Assembly (NCBI RefSeq): GCF_036881715.1
Contig: NZ_JBAKBF010000013.1
Coordinates: 66,730-130,729, forward strand
Length of the DNA: 64,000 nt
Source: Pannonibacter anstelovis
GTDB taxonomy: Bacteria > Pseudomonadota > Alphaproteobacteria > Rhizobiales > Stappiaceae
Reading direction: 5' to 3'
The position numbers were made by a program, and so were the translations under genes. The notes under the pieces were generated by a model. That model did not search any database and was not told where the DNA came from. It saw nothing but the letters and a program-made list of their open reading frames with translations. Positions 1 to 8,720 of the stretch are shown piece after piece (the first letter of the stretch is position 1; every line of letters starts with the position of its first letter).

Positions 1-657
1 ATTGTCGATACGCCGGAGTTCACCGAACTGTTCAAGTCGAACGAGCTGACGCCGACACGCCTTACAGCGACGCTGTCGCAGGATGGGCGCACCATGCTGG
101 TCGGCATTTTCGTGCCGCTTGCCAGCTTTGCCATGTTCCACATGGTCACGGTGTTCCCGCTGTCGTGGATCTTCCTCTATACCGATGAAACCCTTGGCTC
201 GTTCCTGCTGATCGAGGCTGCCGGTGCCGGGCTTGGCATCCTCGCCATGCTGTTCTCCGGCTGGCTGTCTGACCGTATCGGCCGCCAGAAGATCCTCGTC
301 TGGGGTGCCTGGGCCATTGCTGCCTTCGCCCTCAGCGCGCCGCTGCTGCTGAATGGTGGATCGGCCGGTGTCACGGCCTATCTGATGATCGGCTTCCTGA
401 TCCTCGGCTTCAATCTGGCCCAGTCCTCCGGCGCCGTGGCATCGCTGTTCGACCAGCGCAACCGCTACACGGGATCGGCCTATGTTTCGGCCCTGTCGTG
501 GATGTTCGGCGCAGGCTTTGCGCCACTCTGCGCGCTGCTGCTCTCCACCTGGTTCGGCCTCTTTGCCGCAGGGCTCTATCTGCTCTCGGGTGCCGTCTGC
601 ACGTTGCTGTCGCTGGCTGTGGCCAGGCAGATTGCCCTGCAGCCGCGCGCCGAGTAA
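1..657 (+). CDS. MFS permease, C-terminal part (5' end outside window)
   Basis: The reading frame is open from base 1, so the gene starts upstream; about 218 residues are visible. It is strongly hydrophobic, with about six predicted membrane helices, which fits the second half of a 12-helix major facilitator. The cytoplasmic loop after the second visible helix carries the MFS signature GWLSDRIGRQK. The style (DRIGRQK followed by Gly/Ala-rich helices, then an RYTGSA loop) resembles the metabolite:H+ symporter (MHS) group that moves organic acids or betaines in with protons; the substrate cannot be read from this part. It converges on cobB, with a shared hairpin terminator between them. Family call is firm, substrate unknown. 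Confidence 0.85.
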   Translation: MVDTPEFTELFKSNELTPTRLTATLSQDGRTMLVGIFVPLASFAMFHMVTVFPLSWIFLYTDETLGSFLLIEAAGAGLGILAMLFSGWLSDRIGRQKILVWGAWAIAAFALSAPLLLNGGSAGVTAYLMIGFLILGFNLAQSSGAVASLFDQRNRYTGSAYVSALSWMFGAGFAPLCALLLSTWFGLFAAGLYLLSGAVCTLLSLAVARQIALQPRAE

Positions 658-678
658 GAGCCTGGAGCCACAAAAATG

Positions 679-714
679 AAAGGCCGCCGGTTCACGCCAA
701 AACCGGTGGCCTTT
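679..714. terminator. Bidirectional hairpin terminator between the MFS gene and cobB
   Basis: The arm AAAGGCCGCCGGTT (679-692) pairs with AACCGGTGGCCTTT (701-714) with one G-U wobble, leaving an 8-nt loop. The stem ends in A/T runs on both sides, so it can end transcripts of the two convergent genes. Confidence 0.75.
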
Positions 715-729
715 TGCATCTCCAGCGTA

Positions 730-2061
730 TCAGACGCGGGCGATCAGATGGGCGTAGGAGCCCGAAACCGTTCCGCACCGCAGCCCCATCGCAGGCAGAT
801 CATCCCCCAGCGCATCACGGGCGGCAAACAGCCGCTCCGCCTCGCCTTCATGGACGATGCTGGCATAGTGGAATTCGTGCCCTGCAAGCGCCGCCCCCTT
901 CTCCACTCCCGCAAAGGGCAGAGCGTCCAGCGCGGCCAGCCGCCGGTAGCCCAGATGCAGCTTGCGCGCGGCAAAGCTGGTGACGAGCGGCAGCAGGCCT
1001 AGCATCGCATGCCTGTCACCGCCTGCATCGATCAGGCCCTCGCCCAGCACCATGTAGCCGCCGCATTCGCCGTAAACCGCGGCACCGCGTTCCGCCGCTT
1101 GCTGCATCCCGGCCTTGAAGCGGGAGGCTGCCGCAAGCTGACCTGCATGCAGCTCGGGATAGCCGCCTGGCAGATAGACTGCATCGGCCTTAACATCAGG
1201 CGCCTCGTCCGCAAGGGGCGAGAAGGGCAGGATTTCAGCCCCCGCCGCCTGCCAGCCCCTTAGAAGATGCGGATAGGCAAAGGCAAAGGCGGTGTCATCA
1301 GCCACCGCAACGCGCTGCCCCGGGGGCGTCAGCAGAATGGGCCAGCCGGACGGCACGCCGTCAGCTGCCGCAAACGGACGGGCAAGCGCGGCCAGTGCGG
1401 CCAGGTCAACGGAGCGGGAAGCCGCATCCGCTGCTCCTTCAAGAAACTGCGTCAGATCCTCCCGCTCGGAGGCCTGCACCAACCCCAGATGCCGTTCGGC
1501 CAGAACCAGCGCCCCGCTGCGCGGAACCTCGCCCAGCACCGGCAGGCCAAGCGGGGCAAGCGCCGCCCGGAGCATGGCGCCATGCCGGGCAGAGCCCACC
1601 TTGTTGAGGAGAACACCCGCCACCTCCACATCGGCGCGGTGATCGCGGAATCCACGCACCACGGCTGCCACCGACTGCGCCTGACGGCCGCAGTCGATCA
1701 CCAGCACCACGGGCACGCCCAGCGCAGCCGCCACATCGGCGGCACTGCTGGAGCCATCGGAAGCGCCATCGAAAAGGCCCATCGCCGCCTCGATCAGCAG
1801 CAGATCGGCCCCCTGCCCTGCCTGCGCTGCAAGCTGGCGCAGCACGGGCGGCGGCATGGAGAAGGGATCGAGATTGACGGAAACCGCGCCTGAGGCTGCT
1901 TCATGGAACTTCGGATCGATGTAATCCGGCCCGCATTTGGCCCCGCGCACGGCAAGGCCATTGCGCCGCAAGGCAGCGAGCAGGGCAAGGGTCAGCACCG
2001 TCTTGCCGGAACCGGAGGACGGCGCAGCCAGCATGAGTGCAGGCGGAAGAAACTCGCTCAT
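730..2061 (-). CDS. cobB: Cobyrinate / hydrogenobyrinate a,c-diamide synthase
   Basis: ATP-dependent amidation of the a and c carboxylates of (hydrogeno)byrinic acid in the cobalamin pathway, using glutamine. The 443-residue length is normal. The N-terminal dethiobiotin-synthetase-like domain has a P-loop at about residues 13-21 (APSSGSGKT) followed by the CGPDYIDP segment. The C-terminal glutaminase domain holds the nucleophile Cys333 in GECGG and a GHEFHYA segment at 394-400. Its start overlaps the end of cobA by 4 nt (ATGA), so the two are translationally coupled. Whether the substrate is the cobalt-free or cobalt form depends on the rest of the pathway, which is not in this window; for alphaproteobacteria the aerobic (hydrogenobyrinate) route is usual. 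Confidence 0.93.
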   Translation of the reverse strand: MSEFLPPALMLAAPSSGSGKTVLTLALLAALRRNGLAVRGAKCGPDYIDPKFHEAASGAVSVNLDPFSMPPPVLRQLAAQAGQGADLLLIEAAMGLFDGASDGSSSAADVAAALGVPVVLVIDCGRQAQSVAAVVRGFRDHRADVEVAGVLLNKVGSARHGAMLRAALAPLGLPVLGEVPRSGALVLAERHLGLVQASEREDLTQFLEGAADAASRSVDLAALAALARPFAAADGVPSGWPILLTPPGQRVAVADDTAFAFAYPHLLRGWQAAGAEILPFSPLADEAPDVKADAVYLPGGYPELHAGQLAAASRFKAGMQQAAERGAAVYGECGGYMVLGEGLIDAGGDRHAMLGLLPLVTSFAARKLHLGYRRLAALDALPFAGVEKGAALAGHEFHYASIVHEGEAERLFAARDALGDDLPAMGLRCGTVSGSYAHLIARV

Positions 2062-2930
2062 GCCCCTGATCCTGCAGCCTGCTGCGGATCGCCGGACAGG
2101 CCCAGAGGATCGGACACGAGCACCCGCCCCGCCATGGCGCCGATCCAGTCGAGCCCGTCACGCAGGCGCACCACTTCGCCGACACAGACGATGGCGGGCG
2201 GCTCCAGCCCGGCTGCCTCTGCATCCTGCGCGCAGCGGCCCAGCGCGGTGACCAGCACCTTCTGGTCCGGCTGCGACGCATTGCATACGATAGCCACAGG
2301 CTCATCCACAGGCCGCCCACAGGTTGTCAGCGCCTGCGAAATCTCCGGAAGATGCTTCATCGCCATATACATGATGATCACCGGCGAGCCTTCGGCGATG
2401 CCCTTCCAGTTGATGGCCTCCGGTGCAAGACCTGTCTGGTCGTGCCCGGTCAAGAAAGTGACTGCCTGATTGGTGTCACGGTGCGTGGCCGGGATGCCCG
2501 CATAGGCCAGGCCGCCAATGCCGGCGGTGATGCCGGGAATGATGCGGAAGGGCACATGCGCGCCGGCAAGGCCCAGCGCCTCCTCCCCGCCCCGGCCAAA
2601 GACGAAGGGATCGCCGCCCTTCAGCCGCAGTACCCGTTTGCCCTCGCGGGCAAGTTCAATCAAACGCAGCGTGATGTCTCGCTGCTTCGGGCTCGGCTTT
2701 CCACCGCGCTTGCCGGCATATTCCAGCAAGGTACCGGGCCGGGCAAAATCGAGGATGCTGGTATCGACCAGCGCGTCATAAACCACCGCATCCGCCTGCT
2801 GCAGCCCATTGAGAGCGTGAAGCGTGAGGAGCCCCGGATCGCCGGGGCCCGCACCCGCCAGCCACACCCAGCCGGGCTCGAAGACCGGAAGGGCAAGGGG
2901 CAGCACAAGGGAGGTGGCAGCACGTGTCAT
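2058..2930 (-). CDS. cobA: Uroporphyrinogen-III C-methyltransferase
   Basis: Transfers two methyl groups from S-adenosylmethionine to C2 and C7 of uroporphyrinogen III to give precorrin-2, the branch point to cobalamin and siroheme. At 290 residues it is a stand-alone methyltransferase, without the CysG dehydrogenase/chelatase domain. Visible family motifs are GAGPGDP (about 26-32), a YAGKRGG segment (about 71-77) and GGDPFVFGRGGEE (about 105-117). It is the first gene of a two-gene operon with cobB. No cobalamin riboswitch-like structure was recognised in the 106 bp upstream, and the other cob genes are not here. Confidence 0.95.
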   Translation of the reverse strand: MTRAATSLVLPLALPVFEPGWVWLAGAGPGDPGLLTLHALNGLQQADAVVYDALVDTSILDFARPGTLLEYAGKRGGKPSPKQRDITLRLIELAREGKRVLRLKGGDPFVFGRGGEEALGLAGAHVPFRIIPGITAGIGGLAYAGIPATHRDTNQAVTFLTGHDQTGLAPEAINWKGIAEGSPVIIMYMAMKHLPEISQALTTCGRPVDEPVAIVCNASQPDQKVLVTALGRCAQDAEAAGLEPPAIVCVGEVVRLRDGLDWIGAMAGRVLVSDPLGLSGDPQQAAGSGA

Positions 2931-3036
2931 GCCACCGTTCTACCTGCCTTGCCGCCAGTGGCCAAGCCGGATGCTTCCGTCTCCGCCGAATGTCTGATGC
3001 AGCGGCCATTGCGGCCCGGATGAACGGGAGCGGGCG

Positions 3037-3846
3037 TTACAGCAGGGGCATGGCGCGGCCACCCGGCCGGGCACGGCGGGCCTCGGCGCGCAGCCGCCAG
3101 ACAGCAGCAAGGAACCGGTAGATGCCGACCGTGTAGCGTTTGCCCAGGCGGCGCGGCTCCTGCATCAGGCGGAAAAGCCATTCCAGGCCAGCAGCCTGAA
3201 GAAAGCGCGGCGCCCGAACCACTTCTCCGGACAGGAAATCGAACAGTGCTCCAACACCGATACAGATCGTCGGATTAAGCTTGTCCCGGTTCTCGACAAT
3301 GAAGCGTTCCTGCGTGGGATTTCCCATGCCGACAAGCAGCAGATCCACATTGGCAGCATTGATCCGCGCAATGACCGCGTCCCTGTCTTCGCGCGCGAAA
3401 TAGCCGTCGTGGTATCCTGCGACGTGATGCTGCGGGTAATGCGCACCAATGAACTGTGCAGCTCCTGCGACCGAACCCGGCTTTGCCCCGAGCAGATAGA
3501 TCCGCAATGGCAATCCGATGTTCTCCAGAATCGCCGGGACAAGGTCAGTGCCATTCAGATTTGCCGGAAACGCCTTGCCCGTGATGGCCCTTGCGGCAAT
3601 GTCCACGCCAATGCCATCATTGAACAGCGTCATGTGAGACAAGGTTTCCGCGTATTCGGGACGGTCAAGAGCCAACAGGACTGTATGCGCATTGCAGATG
3701 GCGACGTCCATCTTGATCCGCAACAAGTGGGATGTACGCAGCATATCGATGGCCTGCGCACGCGATAACCTGTTGATACCAAGCGGACCAATTTGCGCGA
3801 CCCCAGCCCCCAAAGGCATCCCCAAGGTCAATTCAGGCATCAACAT
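3037..3846 (-). CDS. WecG/TagA/CpsF-family glycosyltransferase (GT26)
   Basis: A 269-residue member of the GT26 family, which typically adds a second sugar (such as N-acetylmannosaminuronate or N-acetylmannosamine) to a lipid-linked first sugar on the cytoplasmic side. The family signs are FNDGIGVD in the N-terminal part, an LLGAKPGSVAGAA segment, and LLVGMGNPTQERFI near the middle, where Gln-Glu is characteristic. The C-terminal EWLFRLMQEPRRLGKRY basic segment is the usual membrane-associating tail. It is divergent from the GumC-like gene across a 265-bp AT-rich region and is probably an early transferase of the exopolysaccharide repeat unit. The sugar donor is unknown. Confidence 0.88.
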   Translation of the reverse strand: MLMPELTLGMPLGAGVAQIGPLGINRLSRAQAIDMLRTSHLLRIKMDVAICNAHTVLLALDRPEYAETLSHMTLFNDGIGVDIAARAITGKAFPANLNGTDLVPAILENIGLPLRIYLLGAKPGSVAGAAQFIGAHYPQHHVAGYHDGYFAREDRDAVIARINAANVDLLLVGMGNPTQERFIVENRDKLNPTICIGVGALFDFLSGEVVRAPRFLQAAGLEWLFRLMQEPRRLGKRYTVGIYRFLAAVWRLRAEARRARPGGRAMPLL

Positions 3847-3980
3847 CCCCAGCGCCCCATTTCAACGTTCTTTTGACTGAGGGAAGTTGGTCAAAACAGA
3901 TCAACAACGCCTTAACTCCCAAGAGAAAGGCATTCTATAGCTTATACATCCTCAACACCACACCAAGAATTCTTACATTC

Positions 3981-4007
3981 TTGTCATGATTTCATTTACC
4001 ATGACAA
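3981..4007. promoter_or_regulatory. Perfect inverted repeat, candidate operator in the divergent EPS promoter region
   Basis: TTGTCATG (3981-3988) and CATGACAA (4000-4007) form a perfect 8-bp dyad with an 11-bp AT-rich spacer. It lies in the AT-rich gap between the divergent GT26 and GumC-like genes, a natural place for a regulator of both. No T-run follows, so it is not a terminator. The regulator is unknown. Confidence 0.45.
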
Positions 4008-4174
4008 ATGCAGTCCCTTGCAAACGCTGGGGTAGCCTGAAGCTGGGATAGCACCTCATTTTCCAAATGTTAATCATATCTCTTCATCTTTCCTAACATT
4101 ACGCCTCGGGCATGCCCGCAGTCCCGCTCAGCTCAAGAGGTTTGCCGCCATCGCCTCGCCAACGGTTTTCAGTC

Positions 4175-6187
4175 ATGGTTGAAGTTTCTGATATTCCGGC
4201 CATTCTCGCGCGCCGCCTGCGGTGGATCATTCTTGTTCCGGCGCTCCTGACCGGACTCGCAGTCCTCTTCGCCCTGACACGCGCTCCTGCCTACACGGCA
4301 GCAGCCGAACTCCTTGTGGAACCGCCGAGCCTGCAGATCCTTGGGCGGGAATTCTCCGGCCGGGAAGGCGCATCGCCTCTCGAAGGCTTCGATGTGGACA
4401 GCCAGGCCTTCGTGCTGATGTCTACCCCGGTTCTGGACCGGGTGGTGACTTCGCTCGAACTGGAAAATGATCCAGCCTTCTCCGGCAAGGGGTTGCGGCA
4501 GACCTTGCTGCCTTTCCTGTTTTCAGCGCCCGATCCTGCAGGCAGGCGGATGGCGGTGATCGAGGCGCTGCGCCAGCGGCTGCAGGTGCAGCGGATTGAA
4601 AAGACCTTCATCTTCCAGATTGCCGCGACACATCCCAACAGGGACCGGGCCGCCGACATCGCAAATGCCACCGCTGCCGCCTATCTGGAAGAGGCCGCCA
4701 AGGCCCGTTCGGAAGGCTTCCAGCGCACCAGCCAGTCGCTGAAGGTGCAAGCAGACCAGCTTCAGGAACAGGTGCAGCAGGCGGAGGCTGCGGTGGAGAA
4801 ATACCGTGCCGACAATGGCCTGATCTCCACCACGCAGGGCGGCCTTGTGGTGAACCAGCAGCTGCAGGATCTCAACACCCAGCTGACCCAGGCGCGGGTG
4901 GACCTGGAGAAGGCCAAGAACACCTTTGAACTGATCCGCCGCCTGAGCCCCTCCGACATCGAGGCCGGAGCAATCCCGGTAGATGTGGCCAACACGGTGC
5001 TGAGTTCTCTGCGAGTGCAATATGCAAGCCTCGCCGAGCAGGAGGCCCGTGCCTCGACCACCTTGGGCGCCAATCATCCGCAGATGCGCGAGATTGCCGC
5101 TCAGATGCAGAACACCCGCCGCCAGATCTCGGATGAGCTGTCCCGCGTTCAGCGCAACATCCGCAGTGACTTCGAGCGGGCACAGGCCAATCTCAACGGG
5201 CTTGAGGCCCGGATCGACCAGCTGAAATCTGCCAACTCGACCCAGAGTCAGGCCCAGATCGAATTGCGGCAGCTTGAGGCAGAGGCCGATACCCGCAGGG
5301 GCGTCTATCAGCTCTTCATGAAGCGCGCCCAGGAACTGGCCGAACAGCAGAATGTGACCGCCACCAATTCCCGCATCCTCTCCGCCGCCCAGCCGCCACT
5401 TTCGGCCAACGGGCCATCATCGATGATCATCATCGCTGCTGCAGCCATCTTTGGGCTTGCGGCTGCCGCAGGTGGAGCTGTTGCTGCCGAGATTGTCAGC
5501 GGACGGCTCAACTCAGAGCGCGATCTCGTGGACTGGACCGGCGCTCCCGTGCTGACAAACCTCCCGGTTCTGGCTGCCGCCCCCGCCCGCAAGCTTCTGG
5601 GCCGGAAAGGTGGCAGCACGCCACCCGCCTTGCGCAACGGGGCGCAAATGGGCATGACCCGTGTCGCCTATGCCCTGCGCTATGCCCTGTCGGAAGAGCT
5701 TCCTGCCAATATTCTGATCCTGCGCACCTCTGACATGCTGGATACCCGGCCCGTCGCCCGGGGTATCGCCGAGGCGCTGCACGAGATGAACGAAGACGTG
5801 CTGCTGGCTCAGGCCTTGCCTCAGTCAGATCAGGGCACTCCGGAAGACCGTCCCAAGGCACGCAGCGGTGACCTGGCCAGGACAACCGGTGATGCACCGG
5901 AGCGCAATGCCGCCCTGTCACGCTATCTCAGCGTTGAGCGGGTGAATGAACGGCGCAAATACGCCGGACCGGCATCGCTGACAGATGAAGGCCAGGATTT
6001 CCTGCTGATCGACTGCGGCCCGTCCGAGAGCAACCCTATCCTGCCGGTGCTTCTCAAGAACTGCGATGCCATCGTGCTGGTCAGTCAGCTCGGTGCCACG
6101 CGGATGGCGGACCTCGACCGGGTACTCGCCTATATCCAACCCTGGCAGGACCGGGTGATCGGCAATGTCGTCCTTGAAGCGGCCTGA
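4175..6187 (+). CDS. Wzc/GumC-like polysaccharide co-polymerase with degenerate kinase-like C-terminal domain
   Basis: Controls export and chain length of a Wzy-dependent polysaccharide from the inner membrane. Starting at the ATG at 4175 gives 670 residues; an upstream in-frame ATG at 4112 would add 21 unconserved-looking residues. Order: first membrane helix (LRWIILVPALL) close to the N-terminus, Wzz-type periplasmic domain, long Gln/Glu/Ala-rich coiled coil (roughly 180-390), second helix (MIIIAAAAIFGLAA), then about 170 cytoplasmic residues. The tail aligns by eye with BY-kinases (FLLIDCGPSE, then DAIVLVSQLG and VIGNVVLEA), but the Walker A position reads TSDMLDTRPVARG instead of a GKS/T loop, and no Tyr-rich tail exists. 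It overlaps the next gene by 23 nt. Confidence 0.88.
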   Translation: MVEVSDIPAILARRLRWIILVPALLTGLAVLFALTRAPAYTAAAELLVEPPSLQILGREFSGREGASPLEGFDVDSQAFVLMSTPVLDRVVTSLELENDPAFSGKGLRQTLLPFLFSAPDPAGRRMAVIEALRQRLQVQRIEKTFIFQIAATHPNRDRAADIANATAAAYLEEAAKARSEGFQRTSQSLKVQADQLQEQVQQAEAAVEKYRADNGLISTTQGGLVVNQQLQDLNTQLTQARVDLEKAKNTFELIRRLSPSDIEAGAIPVDVANTVLSSLRVQYASLAEQEARASTTLGANHPQMREIAAQMQNTRRQISDELSRVQRNIRSDFERAQANLNGLEARIDQLKSANSTQSQAQIELRQLEAEADTRRGVYQLFMKRAQELAEQQNVTATNSRILSAAQPPLSANGPSSMIIIAAAAIFGLAAAAGGAVAAEIVSGRLNSERDLVDWTGAPVLTNLPVLAAAPARKLLGRKGGSTPPALRNGAQMGMTRVAYALRYALSEELPANILILRTSDMLDTRPVARGIAEALHEMNEDVLLAQALPQSDQGTPEDRPKARSGDLARTTGDAPERNAALSRYLSVERVNERRKYAGPASLTDEGQDFLLIDCGPSESNPILPVLLKNCDAIVLVSQLGATRMADLDRVLAYIQPWQDRVIGNVVLEAA

Positions 6188-7544
6188 CGGGACAGCCAAC
6201 GCCCGTTTCCGCCTGCCCCCGGCAGGCGGCACAAGGCTGCTGCCCGCACCACCGCAGGAGCGCAGCCCTGCCTGGCTCCTGGCCGTTTATGCGGTCATCT
6301 TCGGCACGCTGATCTTCAACCTCGGCCTTGCCTTCATCAACACGAGGGTCATGGGCATCTCTCAGAACCATGTGGTGCTGAGCGAGCTGCTGCTGACCGC
6401 CTGCGCCCTGCTGCTGGCCATGACGCGCAGAGCGAACCTCTACGTGGTCATCGGCCTCTATCTGGCCTACATGCTGATGATCATGGCCCTGCGCGGGGTC
6501 ATTGATCCCAAATCGGTGCGCGACGCACTGGTACCGGTGATCTTCTATTTTATGGGCCGCCAGATCCACGACATCCGGCAGGTGGACCGGCTGGTGCTCT
6601 GGTCGGCCTTGCTCGTCATCGCGGTTGGACTGATCGAGTATTTCTTCCTCGACCTGTTTCTACAGAACATCAACATCTTCGATTATTACGTCGCCCGCGG
6701 CACGATCACCGCAGACAGTAACTTCCTCGGCGAGGACAGCCCGCTGTTCCACAGCGGTGTCCGGCTCGGCGGACGAAATTTCTTTGCCTTTCTTGGGAGC
6801 CACCGTGTTTCATCGGTGTTTCTGGAGCCAGTGTCCATGGGCAATTTCGGCGCCTTTCTCGTCATGTGGGCAGTGTTCCGGCAGGACATGCAGGGCCGTC
6901 TGCTGCTGTTTGCCCTGGCCTTTGCGGTCATCATCCTCGGCGATGCCCGCTTCGGCATGTTCGTGTCGCTGAGCTTCTTCCTCATCGCACCGCTCAACCG
7001 CATCACCCCGCGCGCCGTGCTGGTGGCAGCGCCCATCCTGATCGTGCTGCTGCTGATCATCTACGCCGCCGCCAGCAACAGGCTCGGCTGGGACGATACG
7101 CTGACAGGCCGGTGGCTCTATTCAGGCCAATTGCTGATGAAGCTTGACTGGAAGGGCATTCTCGGCATTTCGAACATGCAGACGTACCTGTCCGACAGCG
7201 GCTATGCCTTTGCCCTGTTCCAGACAGGGGCCATAGGCCTTCTCGGCCTCTGGGTGCTCTATATCTATGCCCCGGCGGCATCGGATGCCGGCTGGCGCTT
7301 CAAGGTGCTGATAGCCGTCTATATCTGCCTGCTGATGATCGTGTCCTACTCGCTCTCGACCATCAAGACCGGCGGCCTGCTCTGGCTTTGTGCCGGGGCG
7401 GCAGACGCCTGGAACGGGCGCCATCCTGCCGGAGCCAGCCGCCTCGTCCTGCCTTCCCTGTTCCGCCGCCGCAGGCCGGAGCGGCCAGCCGTGACAGGCC
7501 GCTGGAAACTGCCGCCTGGCTTCGAGAAAGGCCGCAGGGCCTGA
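6165..7544 (+). CDS. O-antigen-ligase/polymerase-like membrane protein (Wzy/ExoQ-like)
   Basis: A 459-residue polytopic inner-membrane protein with about ten or eleven hydrophobic helices, a large periplasmic loop in the middle (about 170-210, ending near HRVSSVFLEPVSMGNF) and the RFGM segment after it. This topology is that of Wzy/ExoQ polymerases or O-antigen ligases, which join lipid-linked repeat units on the periplasmic face. The position directly after the co-polymerase gene, overlapping by 23 nt, supports the polymerase role. The 5' part of the coding region lies inside the end of the preceding gene, so translation is probably coupled. Polymerase versus ligase cannot be settled from sequence alone. 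Confidence 0.82.
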   Translation: MSSLKRPDGTANARFRLPPAGGTRLLPAPPQERSPAWLLAVYAVIFGTLIFNLGLAFINTRVMGISQNHVVLSELLLTACALLLAMTRRANLYVVIGLYLAYMLMIMALRGVIDPKSVRDALVPVIFYFMGRQIHDIRQVDRLVLWSALLVIAVGLIEYFFLDLFLQNINIFDYYVARGTITADSNFLGEDSPLFHSGVRLGGRNFFAFLGSHRVSSVFLEPVSMGNFGAFLVMWAVFRQDMQGRLLLFALAFAVIILGDARFGMFVSLSFFLIAPLNRITPRAVLVAAPILIVLLLIIYAAASNRLGWDDTLTGRWLYSGQLLMKLDWKGILGISNMQTYLSDSGYAFALFQTGAIGLLGLWVLYIYAPAASDAGWRFKVLIAVYICLLMIVSYSLSTIKTGGLLWLCAGAADAWNGRHPAGASRLVLPSLFRRRRPERPAVTGRWKLPPGFEKGRRA

Positions 7545-7562
7545 CAATCCATCAGGGACGTT

Positions 7563-8720
7563 TCAGGCCAGCCTCAAGGCATCCGCATAGAGACGCTCAT
7601 AGGCCCCAGCCGTTCCGGCCCAGCCGTGCTGTGCCGCAGAGGCAATGGCCGCCTGCCGAAGGGCAGAAGGATCTGCCGCCAGCGCTGCCCATGCCTCTTC
7701 CACCGCATGCGCCGCCTTGTCTGCATCGGCAAAGGCGGCAAGCCGGACCATCGGATGCTTGCGGGCGAGTGAGACGAAGGCCGTGTTTGGCTCCACCACT
7801 GGCAGAAGGCCGGCACTGAGCCCCTCGATCATGGCAACACCAAACCCCTCGTAATTCGAGGCGCTGACGAACAGGCTGCAGCTGCCCATCACTTCGCGTA
7901 TGCGCGCGTTGGACGGATTGCAGTGCAGCGACACCGCTGCTTCGAGCCCGCGTCCGGCAATCATTCGGCGCACATCCGCCTCGCTCCAGTCCGAGCCGCT
8001 GCCGGCAATATGCAAATGCCAGCCGCTGTCGCGTGCAGCCAGCACCTTCACCATGTCCAGCAGCGCATCAAGACGCTTGTTGTGGGAGAAGCGGCCAATC
8101 GTCATCAGCCCCTTCACAGGGACAGGCGAGGCAGCACTGCCGAATTTTTCCAGATCCGCCGCATTCTCGATCAGCCGGACGCGGGACGGCGCAATGCGGG
8201 CAAAGGTGGCCAGATCGCTTTCGCTGCAGCAGGCAATGCCCCGGTAGCGGCTGGCGGAAAGCCGGGTGATGGTGTTGAACCAGAGCGTCTTCAGCCGCTT
8301 GTGATCCGCCGTATGGAAGAACCCGCCATGGGTGGTCGCCACCATTGGCGTGCGGCGGAAAGGTGATGTCCAGGCGAGGCTGTCGAAGAAGAAATCGACC
8401 GCATGCACGTGGATGAGATCGGCTTCGCCAAGCTCAGCGAAAACAGACGGCGCCAGCGGATAGCGTGGCGATCCCCGGAATGGAATGCGCCGCACCTCGA
8501 AGCCGTCGATGGTTTCCTGCCTCGGAAGCAAACGGTCCGGCTCTATGAACAGGCGGTTCAGCGTCACCACCTTGACCTTGCTGAAACGCCCTGTCTGACG
8601 GCCCGCCAGATTGCGCACCACATCCTCCAGACCCCCGATCATCGGGTAGAACTGGCGCACCACGTGGACAATCGTCTTGTCTGCGAAGGGAGAAACAGGC
8701 TCGGGAAGCGGTGCCGTCAT
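7563..8720 (-). CDS. Family 4 glycosyltransferase
   Basis: GT-B-fold transferase of 385 residues. The start was set at the ATG at 8720, which overlaps the stop of the deacetylase gene in an ATGA; a longer reading upstream is out of keeping with the family N-terminus (TIVHVVRQFYPMIGG, the nucleotide-sugar-binding Gly-Gly loop). The C-terminal half has TIGRFSHNKR and the E-x7-E motif region (SASNYEGFGVAMIEGLSAG) that holds the donor sugar. It most likely adds one sugar of the exopolysaccharide repeat at the cytoplasmic face. It is co-transcribed with the deacetylase and converges on the polymerase gene with 18 bp between stops. Sugar specificity unknown. Confidence 0.9.
   Translation of the reverse strand: MTAPLPEPVSPFADKTIVHVVRQFYPMIGGLEDVVRNLAGRQTGRFSKVKVVTLNRLFIEPDRLLPRQETIDGFEVRRIPFRGSPRYPLAPSVFAELGEADLIHVHAVDFFFDSLAWTSPFRRTPMVATTHGGFFHTADHKRLKTLWFNTITRLSASRYRGIACCSESDLATFARIAPSRVRLIENAADLEKFGSAASPVPVKGLMTIGRFSHNKRLDALLDMVKVLAARDSGWHLHIAGSGSDWSEADVRRMIAGRGLEAAVSLHCNPSNARIREVMGSCSLFVSASNYEGFGVAMIEGLSAGLLPVVEPNTAFVSLARKHPMVRLAAFADADKAAHAVEEAWAALAADPSALRQAAIASAAQHGWAGTAGAYERLYADALRLA

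Noticed and set aside
2931..3036. Cobalamin riboswitch before cobA
   Set aside because: The 106 bp have none of the B12-box sequence or structure that I could recognise.
4112..4174. Use of the ATG at 4112 as start of the co-polymerase
   Set aside because: The extra 21 residues are Pro/Ser/Arg-rich and unlike family N-termini; the ATG at 4175 puts the first membrane helix at the normal distance. It cannot be fully excluded.
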